A stretch of DNA of 64,000 nucleotides from Methylobacterium sp. FF17. GTDB taxonomy: Bacteria > Pseudomonadota > Alphaproteobacteria > Rhizobiales > Beijerinckiaceae. The stretch covers positions 2,852,001-2,916,000 of the forward strand of contig NZ_CP107532.1 in NCBI RefSeq assembly GCF_025813715.1. Reading direction: 5' to 3'. Below the pieces are notes generated by a model, which was not told the origin of the DNA, made no database searches, and saw nothing but the letters and a program-made list of their open reading frames with translations. A program made the translations under genes and the position numbers. This document shows positions 52,855 to 62,491 of this stretch, piece after piece. Position 1 is the stretch's first letter, and every line of letters begins with the position of its first letter.

Positions 52855-53517
52855 ATGTCGGAACCCCGTACCCGCCTCGCCCTGCTCAGTCCCTATCGGG
52901 TCGAGGCTGGTGATTCCGATGCCCTGGCGGTCGCGATCACGGCGGCCTGTGCCGCCGGTGACGTCGCCGCCCTGATCTTGCGTCTAGCCCCGTCCGACGA
53001 GCGAAGCCTCGTGAACTTGGTCAAGCGCCTAGCGCCGGCCGCGCAGGCCACGGGTGCGGCCGTACTGGTCTCCTGTGGGGGCTTTGCAGGCGATCTGGTC
53101 AGCGTGTCCGCGCGGGGTGGGGCGGATGGTGTTCATGTCGACAAGCCGAAGGAAGGCGTCTTGCGCGAATTGCGTGAGCGCCTCGACGACGGGCGTATCC
53201 TCGGGGCCGGAGGGCATGAGCAGCGCCACGCCGCGATGGAGGCTGGCGAAGCGGGTGCGGACTACGTCATGTTCGGTGGCTTCTATGCCGACGGTGTTTC
53301 GCCCGACCCGGAGACCGTGATCGACCGGGCCACTTGGTGGACCGAGATCTTCGAGACACCCTGCATCGCTGTCGCGCATACGGCCGAAGAGATCGCGCCG
53401 CTCCTCGCGACGGGCGCTGAGTTCCTGGGGCTCGAAAGCACGCTCTGGATCGGCGAGGGCGCTGACGTTGCCGGAATTCAGGCGCAGGTTGCCGCGGCCC
53501 GCGAGGCGAATTCGTGA
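52855..53517 (+). CDS. ThiE/TenI-fold protein with degenerate catalytic motifs
   Basis: 220 residues of a thiamine-phosphate-synthase-like TIM barrel: VSARGGADGVHVD corresponds to the ThiE loop GVHLGQ.D but lacks the usual Gln and Asp, GAGGHEQRHAAMEAGEAGADYVMFGGFY matches the GASxH...GADY region (first part shown only in key letters GAGGHEQ), and the pyrophosphate loop with T-K-T is replaced by YADGVSPDP. The fold is clear; ThiE activity is doubtful. It sits between fba and a Sel1 gene, away from other thi genes. Confidence 0.75.
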   Translation: MSEPRTRLALLSPYRVEAGDSDALAVAITAACAAGDVAALILRLAPSDERSLVNLVKRLAPAAQATGAAVLVSCGGFAGDLVSVSARGGADGVHVDKPKEGVLRELRERLDDGRILGAGGHEQRHAAMEAGEAGADYVMFGGFYADGVSPDPETVIDRATWWTEIFETPCIAVAHTAEEIAPLLATGAEFLGLESTLWIGEGADVAGIQAQVAAAREANS

Positions 53518-54539
53518 GGGGGGCGCTTGGCGTTCTCTTGGTTGCCGTCTGCGCGAGCGGGGCGCATGCCGCGACAACGCTTTCGCCGGACTCGGCCAAG
53601 CCGGTCACTCGGGAGGTATTCAAGGCTCCCATGAGGGAGCTGCCGACCCCCTACACACCGAACGCCATGCGCCTCGTACCGCCCGCCGGCAAGCCCGGCG
53701 ATAAGCCGGTGGACACAGCGTTCGGTGCCTATCAGCGCGGACAGTATACCACCGCCTTCCGTGAGGCGACGAAACGGATCGCTGCGGACGCCAAGGACGC
53801 GGCGGCCATGACCCTGCTTGGTGAGCTCTACAATCAGGGCCTTGGCATCAAGCAGGATCCGGTCAAGGCCGCCGAGTGGTACCGCCTCGCGGCGGCGCAG
53901 GGGGACGTCCACGCCATGGCCTCCTTGGGCTTGATGTCCATCGACGGGCGCGGGGGTGCCAAGGACATGAAAGCCGGTCGGCAATGGCTTGAGAAGGCCG
54001 CCGACAAGGGGGACGGTACGGCGGCCTACAACCTCGCACTGATCTTGCTGGGTACTGGCACCGAGCCGGACCAAGCCCGCGCTGCGACCCTATTCCATAA
54101 GGCAGCCGAGGGCGAGATCGGGGCGGCGCAGCATGATCTCGGTGTGCTCTACCTGCAGGGCCGCGGTGTGCCGAAGGATGCGTCTCAAGCCGCCGAGTGG
54201 TTCCGGCGTGCGGCGGACAATGGCGATCTGGCGGGTGAGGTCGAATTCGCGATTCTGCTCTTCAACGGCACCGGCCTGCCGAAGGACGAAGCCCGGGCCG
54301 CGCGCTACTTCCTCCACGCGGCGGCCCGCGGCAACGCCATTGCGCAGAATCGGGCCGCCCGCCTCTTCGTGGTCGGGCGCGGCGTTCAGAAGAACATGGT
54401 CGAGGCCGCTGCCTGGAACCTTGCGGCCTCGGCACAGGGATTGTCCGACGGCTGGCTCGACGACAACCTGAAGGCTCTGACCCCCGACGAGCGCACCCGC
54501 GCCGAGGCCCTTGCTGCGGAGCGGGCAAACGTCAAATAG
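53514..54539 (+). CDS. Secreted Sel1-repeat protein
   Basis: 341 residues from GTG 53514, which overlaps the ThiE-like stop (GTGA), so translation is coupled. Signal peptide ends near AHA|AT (residue 19). From about residue 75, at least five Sel1/TPR-like repeats of about 36 residues appear (LGELYNQGLGIKQDPVKAAE, LGVLYLQGRGVPKDASQAAE, RLFVVGRGVQKNMVEAAAW). Such solenoids bind partner proteins in the envelope. No enzymatic domain is present. Partner unknown. Confidence 0.9.
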   Translation: MRGALGVLLVAVCASGAHAATTLSPDSAKPVTREVFKAPMRELPTPYTPNAMRLVPPAGKPGDKPVDTAFGAYQRGQYTTAFREATKRIAADAKDAAAMTLLGELYNQGLGIKQDPVKAAEWYRLAAAQGDVHAMASLGLMSIDGRGGAKDMKAGRQWLEKAADKGDGTAAYNLALILLGTGTEPDQARAATLFHKAAEGEIGAAQHDLGVLYLQGRGVPKDASQAAEWFRRAADNGDLAGEVEFAILLFNGTGLPKDEARAARYFLHAAARGNAIAQNRAARLFVVGRGVQKNMVEAAAWNLAASAQGLSDGWLDDNLKALTPDERTRAEALAAERANVK

Positions 54540-54658
54540 CTCCGCCGGAGGGCAAATCCGCAATCCGTATGGGGTGAGCCGGCGCGTAAACGTGCTATGG
54601 CGGCGCCGAATCGCATTCCGCACAGACGTTCTTTGAATCGACCCGGATCCCAAGATCG

Positions 54659-55453
54659 ATGATCAGTTCACCTCTCATGACCGTCATGGTCGATGCCGTC
54701 CGCAAGGCGGCCCGTGGCCTCAAGCGCGACTATGGCGAGATCGAGAACCTTCAGGTCTCGCGCAAGGGTCCCGGAAATTTCGTTTCGGCGGCTGATCGCA
54801 AGGCCGAGGAGGTTCTGAAGGATGCGCTGATGAAGGCGCGACCGGGTTACGGCCTGATCCTCGAGGAGTCCGGAAACGTCGAAGGGGCCGACAAGAGCCA
54901 CACCTGGCACGTGGACCCCCTCGACGGCACGACGAATTTTCTGCACGGCATCCCCCATTTTGCGATTTCGGTGGGCCTGGAGCGCGAGGGCCAGATCGTG
55001 GCCGGCGTGATCTACGACCCGGCCAAGGATGAGCTGTTCGTGGCCGAGCGCGGTAAGGGCGCCTACCTGAACAACCGCCGCCTGCGCGTCTCCGGGCGCA
55101 CCGACATGGCCGACGCGCTGGTCGCCTATGGCTCCCCCTATCTCGGGCGCGGCGATCATCCGAAACTGCTGCGCGAGGTGGCGGCCGTGATGGCGGTGAC
55201 CGGCGGCGCCCGCCGCTTCGGCTCGGCCGCCCTCGATCTCGCCTACGTCGCCTGCGGACGTTCGGATCTCTACTGGGAGCGCGACCTTCAGACCTGGGAC
55301 ATCGCAGCCGGCATCATCCTGGTGCGCGAGGCCGGTGGCTTCGTCACGAGCGCGGATGGGGGCGCCGAGCCCCTCGCGGCCCGGTCCGTCGCCTGCGGAA
55401 ACGAGATCCTTCACGGTGAATTGGTCAAGCTCCTGCGCAGGGCCAACGCCTGA
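54659..55453 (+). CDS. suhB: Inositol-1-monophosphatase family protein (SuhB)
   Basis: 264 residues. Metal-binding signatures are complete: LILEESG for Glu, WHVDPLDGTTNFLHG for the DPLDGT motif, and LQTWDIAAG near the C-terminus. Family members hydrolyse inositol monophosphate or related sugar phosphates; E. coli SuhB also binds RNA polymerase and helps rRNA antitermination. ATG 54659 is used. It follows the Sel1 gene by 119 bases and precedes apt by 48. Confidence 0.93.
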   Translation: MISSPLMTVMVDAVRKAARGLKRDYGEIENLQVSRKGPGNFVSAADRKAEEVLKDALMKARPGYGLILEESGNVEGADKSHTWHVDPLDGTTNFLHGIPHFAISVGLEREGQIVAGVIYDPAKDELFVAERGKGAYLNNRRLRVSGRTDMADALVAYGSPYLGRGDHPKLLREVAAVMAVTGGARRFGSAALDLAYVACGRSDLYWERDLQTWDIAAGIILVREAGGFVTSADGGAEPLAARSVACGNEILHGELVKLLRRANA

Positions 55454-55501
55454 CGAGCGTCCCCACCCACCGACCCGCAACTCTCCACGAAGGCCGTTCG
55501 C

Positions 55502-56047
55502 ATGGAATCCCGTCGCCACATCGCGTTGAAGGATTCGATCCGCTCGATTCCGGATTACCCGAAACCCGGTATCGTGTTTCGCGATATCACCACGCTTCTG
55601 AGTGATCCACGCGCCTTCAGGCGCGCCGTCGATGCCCTGGTGCATCCCTTCGCGGGCGGGCGGATTGATCAGGTGGCGGGGATCGAGGCGCGCGGCTTCA
55701 TCCTGGGCGGCGCGGTGGCGCACCAGCTATCCTCGGGCTTCGTTCCGATCCGCAAGAAGGGCAAGCTGCCCCACAAGACCGTCTCGATCGCCTATGCCCT
55801 GGAATACGGGACCGACGAGATGGAAATCCACGTGGACGCCATCAAACCGGGCGACCGCGTGCTCCTGGTGGACGACCTCATCGCCACCGGCGGTACGGCC
55901 TGTGCGGCGGTCAACCTCCTGCGCCGGATCGGTGCCGAAGTGGTCGCAGCCTGCTTCGTCATAGACCTACCGGAAATCGGCGGCGCTCAGAAGCTGCGCG
56001 ACCTAGATGTACCCGTACGGACCCTGATGGAGTTCGACGGGCACTGA
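55502..56047 (+). CDS. apt: Adenine phosphoribosyltransferase
   Basis: 181 residues. Salvages adenine with PRPP to AMP. Contains [34 protein letters not shown] with GF specificity for adenine, [20 protein letters not shown] flexible loop and the PRPP motif [14 protein letters not shown]. Start ATG 55502. Ends 149 bases before the convergent purQ, with a stem-loop between. Confidence 0.96.
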   Translation: MESRRHIALKDSIRSIPDYPKPGIVFRDITTLLSDPRAFRRAVDALVHPFAGGRIDQVAGIEARGFILGGAVAHQLSSGFVPIRKKGKLPHKTVSIAYALEYGTDEMEIHVDAIKPGDRVLLVDDLIATGGTACAAVNLLRRIGAEVVAACFVIDLPEIGGAQKLRDLDVPVRTLMEFDGH

Positions 56048-56162
56048 GAGCGACACACGTTCGTCTCCCCCCGGCAGGAGATGGTGGCTCGTGAAGCGGG
56101 ACGTTTGAAGAGACCACCTGACCCGGAAAGGTCTTCCACCTCTACAGTATGCTTCCCAGGCG

Positions 56163-56186
56163 CCCTCTCCCACTGAGGGGAGAGGG
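56163..56186. repeat. Inverted repeat between convergent apt and purQ
   Basis: CCCTCTCC...GGAGAGGG forms a compact hairpin with a short loop. Short C/T-rich inverted repeats of this kind are often dispersed extragenic elements in such genomes, but only one copy was noticed here, so this could simply be a bidirectional terminator. Confidence 0.4.
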
Positions 56187-56196
56187 TTCTCGCGCG

Positions 56197-56876
<680 letters not shown>

Positions 56877-56877
<1 letters not shown>

Positions 56878-57116
56878 CAGGCGATCTCGATGGCGTAGTT
56901 CTCGACCACGGTATTGGCGAGCAGCTTCTCGCAGGCGCTCTTGAGCGTTGCCTCTGCTGCCGTTCGATCGTCGCCTGCGATCTCGACATCGAAGACCTTG
57001 CCCTGTCGAACGCCGTCGATGCCGGAAAGGCCGAACGAGGTCAGGGCCGCCTCGATCGCCTTGCCCTGCGGGTCCAGCACCCCGGTCTTCAGGGTGACGA
57101 TGATGCGTGCTTTCAT
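56877..57116 (-). CDS. purS: Phosphoribosylformylglycinamidine synthase subunit PurS
   Basis: 79 residues, normal for PurS, which bridges PurQ and small PurL in the three-part FGAM synthase. KARIIVTLKTGVLDPQGKAI at the start, then LTSFGLSGIDGVRQGKVFDVEI and CEKLLANTVVENYAIE. ATG 57116 is the family start; the longer open frame upstream was rejected. purC, commonly upstream, is replaced here by a small membrane-protein gene 130 bases away. Confidence 0.95.
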
Positions 57117-57246
57117 GGGGACGGACTCATCTCGTAGCGGGAGCATCGTGTTCGGGCTCCCTGGCGATAATGGGGAACAGCGCCGCAGGCAACGCGAAAC
57201 GGCCTCCGAAGGAGGCCGTATAAGATCGTCAATGATGGACATGACC

Positions 57247-57483
57247 TCAGCGCGAGGATGAAGTCCGATCGCGCAGCGGCTCGATGCTGGTAGCCCTAAG
57301 CCACAATTGCCGCATCACCCATGCCGCGAACAGGCTGAAGATCACCATCAGGACATGGCCGATCGTATCGCCGAGATCGAACAGGCCAGCCAGCGCCCAG
57401 CCAGCCGCGATGGCGACCGCAAACACTTCCGTGCCGACGAGCACCATCATGCTGAGGATCGTGACGAGATTGCGCGTGTTCAC
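57247..57483 (-). CDS. Small two-span membrane protein of unknown function
   Basis: 78 residues with two hydrophobic helices (about 7-31, LVTILSMMVLVGTEVFAVAIA, shown in key part as VGTEVFAVAIAAGWAL; and about 40-60, IGHVLMVIFSLFAAWVMRQLW) and a basic C-terminus. Codon use fits the region. It lies 113 bases downstream of regA on the same strand, so it might be read with regBA, or stand alone. I do not recognise it. Confidence 0.7.
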   Translation of the reverse strand: MNTRNLVTILSMMVLVGTEVFAVAIAAGWALAGLFDLGDTIGHVLMVIFSLFAAWVMRQLWLRATSIEPLRDRTSSSR

Positions 57484-57596
57484 TGCCGTGTCATCCCGTT
57501 GCCGGCCTCAAGCCTCGTGGACCTGCGGGCCCGTGGGCTCTCGACCGGCGACGTAGCGCGAAGTCGGACCTTCACGCAACGCCGTTGGTCGTGGGC

Positions 57597-58199
57597 TCAG
57601 CGCGGTGCGCGCTTTGCCAGGATACGCTGCAGCGTGCGGCGGTGCATGTTGAGCCGCCGGGCCGTCTCCGACACGTTGCGGCCGCAGAGTTCGTAGACGC
57701 GCTGTATATGTTCCCAACGCACTCGATCCGCAGACATCGGGTTCTCGGGCGGGTCCGCACGCTCGCCGGGCTGCGCCATCAGCGTTCCGTGAATCTCGTC
57801 CGCATCTGCTGGCTTAGCGAGATAATCGAAAGCGCCGAGCTTCACTGCAGTCACCGCCGTGGCGATGTTGCCATAGCCCGTCAGGATGACGCCGCGCGCT
57901 TCCGGACGACGTTCTTTGAGACGTGCGATCACGTCGAGACCGTTGCCATCGCCGAGCCGCATGTCGATCACCGCAAAGGCTGGCGGACGTACATCCACCA
58001 TCGATACGCCTTCGGCCACGCTCTCGGCCACCTGAACCTCGTAGCCGCGCATCTCCATGGCGCGCGCCAGCCGCGTCGAGAAGGGCTTATCGTCATCGAC
58101 GATCAGAAGCGTGCGATCCGTGAAAGCTGCGAGCGGATCACCCTCGCCAAGCTGCGCAATATCGGCGCCGGGCGCCGTTGTACCGGTCTGCGTCAGCAT
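57597..58199 (-). CDS. regA: Redox response regulator RegA/ActR/PrrA
   Basis: 200 residues. Receiver domain: LLIVDDDKPF near 31-40, phosphoacceptor Asp79 in AVIDMRLGDG, TGYGNIATA and Lys129 in DYLAKP. A linker leads to a Fis-type helix-turn-helix at the C-terminus (NVSETARRLNMHRRTLQRIL), near-invariant in RegA. It controls photosynthesis, respiration, carbon and nitrogen fixation genes in alphaproteobacteria. ATG 58199 has an excellent GGAGGAG; longer starts were rejected. It follows regB by 53 bases. Confidence 0.95.
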   Translation of the reverse strand: MLTQTGTTAPGADIAQLGEGDPLAAFTDRTLLIVDDDKPFSTRLARAMEMRGYEVQVAESVAEGVSMVDVRPPAFAVIDMRLGDGNGLDVIARLKERRPEARGVILTGYGNIATAVTAVKLGAFDYLAKPADADEIHGTLMAQPGERADPPENPMSADRVRWEHIQRVYELCGRNVSETARRLNMHRRTLQRILAKRAPR

Positions 58200-58252
58200 C
58201 GACGCTCCTCCGTCTGTACCCATCAATCTTTGGGTGCGATCTCGTGTACGCC

Positions 58253-59638
58253 TTATATAGGTGTCGCACCGGATTCGGTTAGGGGTTGTCCGCCACTCAA
58301 TTGTGCGTGATGCACCGCAAGGGCATCCCTTTCGAAGATATGGCGTGCCCAACCGACCCTGACGACTGCGCCTGTCGCTTCGCTTTGCGAGACGTTCGAC
58401 AACGTTAACTGCGCGCCCGATCGTTCGATCAGTGTCTTGGCGATAAAAAGTCCGAGGCCGAGCCCCGCTCCGGTACTATCGGGTCTAGCCGACCGGTCCG
58501 GGCTGCGGGTGGTCACATAGGGCTCCCCGGCTCGGAGCAGCACTTCGCTCGAGAATCCCGGACCGTCGTCGCGGATCTCGAGCCAGACTCGCTCGAAGTT
58601 CCAGCGCGCCTCGATCACGACGCGGCTCGCCGCGAAATCGATGGCGTTGTCTACGATGTTGGCCAGACCGAACATCACCCCGGGATTGCGTCGGCAGACC
58701 GGCTCCGGTCCCTCGCCACGATTGGAGACGTCGAGCACGATGCCCATGGCACGCTGCGGCTCGACCAGTTCCTCGACGAGGTGGCTCAGGCTCACGGTCT
58801 GGAGGAAGCCGGCCTCGTCGCTGTCGAGCGAGGTCAGCTTGGACAGGATGCCCCGGCATCGATCGACCTGATCGCGCAGGAGCGCCAGATCCTCGCGCAC
58901 CGCCTGGCTGGCGGTGGTACCGAGTTGGCGGGTCAGCTCCTTCGTCACCACCATGATCGTACCGAGGGGGGTTCCGAGTTCATGGGCGGCGGCAGCGGCC
59001 AGGCCATCGAGCTGCGAGAGATGTTGCTCGCGGGCCAGCACGAGTTCCGTGGCGGCCAAGGCCTGGGCGAGCTGGCGCGTCTCCTCCGCGACCTTCCAGG
59101 CGTAGACGCCGGTGAATGCTGTTCCGAGCAGGATCGCGGTCCAGACGCCGGAAATGTAGAGGAACGGCAATTCGAGCCGGCCATCGGCGAACCAGGGCAA
59201 CGGACGGTGCACCAGTGCCAGCAGGGTGGCGAGCCCGATAGCGAGGAGGCCGAGCGCGAGCGTTCGCTCCGGTGGGAGGGCGGTCGCCGAGATCAGGACG
59301 GGGGCAAGGAACAACAGGGAGAACGGGTTCTGCAACCCCCCGGTGAGGAACAGCAGCGCGGCGAGCTGGATGATGTCGAAGGCCAGGAGCAGAGCGGCCG
59401 AATCGTCGCTCAGCCGGTAGCTTGCGGGGAAGCGGATTCGCAGGGCCAGATTCAACCAGGACGATGTGGCGATGACGAGAAAGCACCAGCCGAAGGGAAG
59501 CGGCAGGCCTAAGCCGAATTGCGCTCCCACCACAGCCGCACTTTGTCCGGTGATGGCAAGCCACCGCAGGCGCACGAAGGTGTCGAGGCGCAGGTGTCTG
59601 GCATCGCGAACGAAGCCGTTGGTGCTCATGTCGATCAT
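58253..59638 (-). CDS. regB: Redox sensor histidine kinase RegB/ActS/PrrB
   Basis: 461 residues. Six hydrophobic helices lie in the first 185 residues, with the quinone-site heptapeptide GGLQNPF at 100-106. His219 in AAAAHELGTPLG is the phosphorylated residue, and Cys261 in VDRCRGIL matches the redox-active cysteine of RegB. The ATPase domain shows NIVDNAIDFA and DDGPGF and GLGLGLFIAKTL. ATG 59638 is used; ATG 59629 is close by. With regA it forms a complete redox two-component pair. It is divergent from phaZ. Confidence 0.94.
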   Translation of the reverse strand: MIDMSTNGFVRDARHLRLDTFVRLRWLAITGQSAAVVGAQFGLGLPLPFGWCFLVIATSSWLNLALRIRFPASYRLSDDSAALLLAFDIIQLAALLFLTGGLQNPFSLLFLAPVLISATALPPERTLALGLLAIGLATLLALVHRPLPWFADGRLELPFLYISGVWTAILLGTAFTGVYAWKVAEETRQLAQALAATELVLAREQHLSQLDGLAAAAAHELGTPLGTIMVVTKELTRQLGTTASQAVREDLALLRDQVDRCRGILSKLTSLDSDEAGFLQTVSLSHLVEELVEPQRAMGIVLDVSNRGEGPEPVCRRNPGVMFGLANIVDNAIDFAASRVVIEARWNFERVWLEIRDDGPGFSSEVLLRAGEPYVTTRSPDRSARPDSTGAGLGLGLFIAKTLIERSGAQLTLSNVSQSEATGAVVRVGWARHIFERDALAVHHAQLSGGQPLTESGATPI

Positions 59639-59832
59639 GTGAGGAGAACGATAGGGCTCGGTTGTCTCGCGTCCATCCCTTCATCGCTCGCGCCACGCTC
59701 TTGTCGACCCCGCTTTTGCGCTAAGTCGGACGATGCGAATCCGGAAGGATCCCGTGCGGTGCGGCGTCCGGCTCGGCGCGATCCGTAAAAGTGCTCGGGG
59801 GGAGCGAAGCCGGCGCGAGGGGGGAACGGCCC

Positions 59833-61137
59833 ATGAACCTGTCCTACTACTGGTATGAGGCGGCCCGTATCATGACGACGCCGGCGCGCCTCCTTGCCGA
59901 CATGGTAAAGTACAGCCTGCAAAATCCCGGTAGTCCGCTGGCCTATTCGCCCTACGCCCGCTCTGTCGCGGCGGCCTGCGAAATGTTCGAACGCGTGACC
60001 CGTCGTTACGGCAAGCCGGCCTTCGGCTTCACGAGCACCGACGTGGATGGCGTCGCCGTGCCGGTGAGCGAGCGCGTGGTCTGGGAGCGCCCGTTCTGCC
60101 GCATCGTCACCTTCGACCGCGGCTTCGTGCGCGGGCCCGCCGAGCCGCAGCCGAAGCTTCTCATCGTCGCGCCGATGTCGGGCCACTATGCCACGCTCCT
60201 GCGCGGCACCGTGGAAGCGATGGTGCCCAATCATCAGGTTTTCATCACAGATTGGGCCGACGCCCGCATGGTACCGATCGGTGCCGGACGTTTCGATCTC
60301 GACACTTATATCGACTATCTGATCGACATCTTCCGTGAACTGGGGCCGGACCTGCACGTGATGGCGGTCTGCCAGCCAGCAGTGCCCGTGCTGGCCGCCA
60401 TTGCCTTGATGGAAGCTCAGGACCACCGACCGGTGCCATGTTCGATGACGCTGATGGGAGGACCCATCGATACGCGGCGTTCGCCCACGGCCGTGAACTG
60501 CCTCGCGCAAGAGCGCGGCGTTGCATGGTTCGAGCGCAACTGCATCACCACCGTACCGCCCGGTTATCCAGGCGCATGGCGAAGCGTCTATCCCGGCTTC
60601 TTCCAGCTTTCGGGTTTCATGGCCATGAACCTCGATCGTCACGTCAATGCGCATACGGAGATGTTCGACCACCTCGTGACGGGCGACGGGGACTCCGCGG
60701 AGAAGCACCGTGAGTTCTATGACGAGTACCTCGCCGTGATGGACCTCACCGCTGAATTTTACCTGCAGACCGTTCGCACCGTCTTCGTCGATCATGCCCT
60801 GCCAGGAGGCACCATGATCCATCGCGGCGCACGGGTGGATCTCGGTGCAATTCGCACCTGCGCCATCCTCGCCGTCGAAGGCGAGAAGGACGACATCTCG
60901 GGTGTTGGACAGACGCAGGCCGCCCTGGACCTCACCCCAAACCTCCCCTCGAACCGTAAGGCCTATCACCTGCAGCTGGGTGTCGGGCATTACGGTGTGT
61001 TCAACGGCTCCCGCTTCCGTACCGTCATCGCGCCGCGGATCGCGGCCTTCATCCGGGAGATGCAAGCTGGGGCGGCGGACACAGCCCTAGCGCCTCCAGA
61101 GGCGTTGGTGTCCCCGGTTTCCGGACCTGAGTCCTGA
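59833..61137 (+). CDS. phaZ: Intracellular polyhydroxybutyrate depolymerase
   Basis: 434 residues. Degrades stored PHB granules. The lipase-like box reads VMAVCQPAVPV with Cys180 as nucleophile, as in the intracellular PhaZ1 type. The N-terminal YYWYEAARIMTTPARLLADM, the GTVEAMVPNHQVFITDWADAR region (key part PNHQVFITDWADAR) and the C-terminal VGHYGVFNGSRFR support this. No signal peptide, so it is cytosolic. ATG 59833 is the family start. It is divergent from regB; a PHB response to redox is possible but not shown. Confidence 0.93.
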   Translation: MNLSYYWYEAARIMTTPARLLADMVKYSLQNPGSPLAYSPYARSVAAACEMFERVTRRYGKPAFGFTSTDVDGVAVPVSERVVWERPFCRIVTFDRGFVRGPAEPQPKLLIVAPMSGHYATLLRGTVEAMVPNHQVFITDWADARMVPIGAGRFDLDTYIDYLIDIFRELGPDLHVMAVCQPAVPVLAAIALMEAQDHRPVPCSMTLMGGPIDTRRSPTAVNCLAQERGVAWFERNCITTVPPGYPGAWRSVYPGFFQLSGFMAMNLDRHVNAHTEMFDHLVTGDGDSAEKHREFYDEYLAVMDLTAEFYLQTVRTVFVDHALPGGTMIHRGARVDLGAIRTCAILAVEGEKDDISGVGQTQAALDLTPNLPSNRKAYHLQLGVGHYGVFNGSRFRTVIAPRIAAFIREMQAGAADTALAPPEALVSPVSGPES

Positions 61138-61192
61138 GGATCCGAGCCACAGGATCATGGCGCAGGCTTGCTGCAACGGATAAGCTCCCGTC

Positions 61193-61927
61193 ATGCGACT
61201 GGCATTGCTGCGTGGGGCGGACCCGGACCACCTCGACATCATGCATGAGGGCGAATCCCTCCGTGTCCTGGTTCGGCGCCGGCCGACAGCCCGGCGCCTG
61301 ACCCTGCGCGTATCGAGCGCGACTGGTGAGGTCATGATGACCCTGCCGACCCGAACCTCGATCACCGTCGCGCGGACATTCGCTCTCAGCCACGGCGGCT
61401 GGATCGCGGCGCGCATCGCGCGGATGCCCGAACGGGTGGCTTTCGTTACCGGTGCGACGGTGCCTCTGCGCAGCGTCCCCCATCGAATCGCCCATCGCTC
61501 TCACCGCAGCGGTGTGACGCGAGTCGAAAGCTTGGCGGGCGAGCCTATTTTGTCCGTGGCTTGCGACGAGCCGCACGTCTCTCGCCGGATCGTGGATTTC
61601 CTGCAGCGGGAGGCGAGGGCCGATCTTGTCGCCGCGGTGGCACGCTACACCGCGAAGCTGGGGCAGGGACCCAAACGAATCACTCTCCGCGACACCCGCA
61701 GCCGCTGGGGGTCCTGCACCGCGCGGGGAGACCTGAACTTTTCCTGGCGGCTCATCCTCGCACCACCCCTGGTGCTCGACTACCTCGTGGCCCACGAGAT
61801 GGCTCACTTGCGCGAAATGAACCATTCGGCGCGCTTCTGGACGCTCGTCGGCTCACTCTGCCCGCATGTCGACGAAGCGGAACGTTGGCTGAAGACCCAC
61901 GGCGCCGGCCTTCACCGCTACGGCTGA
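61193..61927 (+). CDS. YgjP/SprT-like zinc metallopeptidase (DUF45)
   Basis: 244 residues. The zinc motif is HEMAH (His201, Glu202, His205) with a third ligand His211 in EMNHSARFW. Upstream lies ITLRDTRSRWGSCTARGDLNFSWRL (key part TRSRWGSC), a signature of the YgjP family. The N-terminal half carries the VRRRPTARRLTLRV strand. Soluble, substrate unknown; eukaryotic relatives cut DNA-protein crosslinks but that cannot be carried over. Starts 55 bases after phaZ. Confidence 0.9.
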   Translation: MRLALLRGADPDHLDIMHEGESLRVLVRRRPTARRLTLRVSSATGEVMMTLPTRTSITVARTFALSHGGWIAARIARMPERVAFVTGATVPLRSVPHRIAHRSHRSGVTRVESLAGEPILSVACDEPHVSRRIVDFLQREARADLVAAVARYTAKLGQGPKRITLRDTRSRWGSCTARGDLNFSWRLILAPPLVLDYLVAHEMAHLREMNHSARFWTLVGSLCPHVDEAERWLKTHGAGLHRYG

Positions 61928-61934
61928 CGGCACT

Positions 61935-62312
61935 TCAGCCGCGTACGCGCAGGACCCTGCTGCGGGTGACCTGCTCGGCGGGCCAAGTCGGGCGCGGGTC
62001 GACGTCGCCGGGGTTCAGGGTGCGGGGTGCGATGCCGTCGCAGACTTCGCGCTGGCGCAGGATCACCGGCTGTCCGAACTCGTCCCGGCGCCGGATGATG
62101 CCGCCATCGCGGCAAAAGCCGGCGAGTTCGGCTGCGTTTCCGCTACGCCGCCCGCCGGGCGTACGGGCGATCGGGCGGTGCTCGATCACGAGGGGACCAT
62201 CGCGATTGAGGGAGCGCTCCACATAGGTCGTCTCACCCACGGGAAGCGGCTCGGCTAGGGCGGGGAGAGCGATCACCAGGGGGGCGAGGAAAAAGGCGGT
62301 GCGCAGTCGCAT
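61935..62312 (-). CDS. Small secreted protein of unknown function
   Basis: 125 residues with a clear signal peptide (MRLRTAFFLAPLVIALPALA|EP, cleaved near residue 20). The mature part has two Cys (LAGFCRDGG and REVCDGIAP), probably disulfide-linked, and many Arg/Pro. No recognised domain. It converges with the YgjP-like gene at 7 bases and is divergent from the IalB gene. Confidence 0.75.
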   Translation of the reverse strand: MRLRTAFFLAPLVIALPALAEPLPVGETTYVERSLNRDGPLVIEHRPIARTPGGRRSGNAAELAGFCRDGGIIRRRDEFGQPVILRQREVCDGIAPRTLNPGDVDPRPTWPAEQVTRSRVLRVRG

Positions 62313-62491
62313 GGATCTGTCCGTTGGCGGGCAAGCGTGGCAGGCAGCACTAGAACCTGTACGCGCGGGGCGATAGTCGGTTCCGTGAAAGCCGTGCTTC
62401 CCTTGACATTCACGGGTCCAGCATGGTCCGAACACCCGTGTTTTCGGTTAACGGCTCGCAGGGCGGCGAGTGAGGCGAGAGGGTCCACCGC

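Noticed and set aside
52855..53517. Calling the ThiE-like gene thiE
   Set aside because: Substrate-binding loops differ from canonical ThiE, so the symbol was withheld.
54540..54658. suhB-type (mmgR) RNA motif upstream of suhB
   Set aside because: The interval shows no terminator hairpin with a T run and no strong structure.
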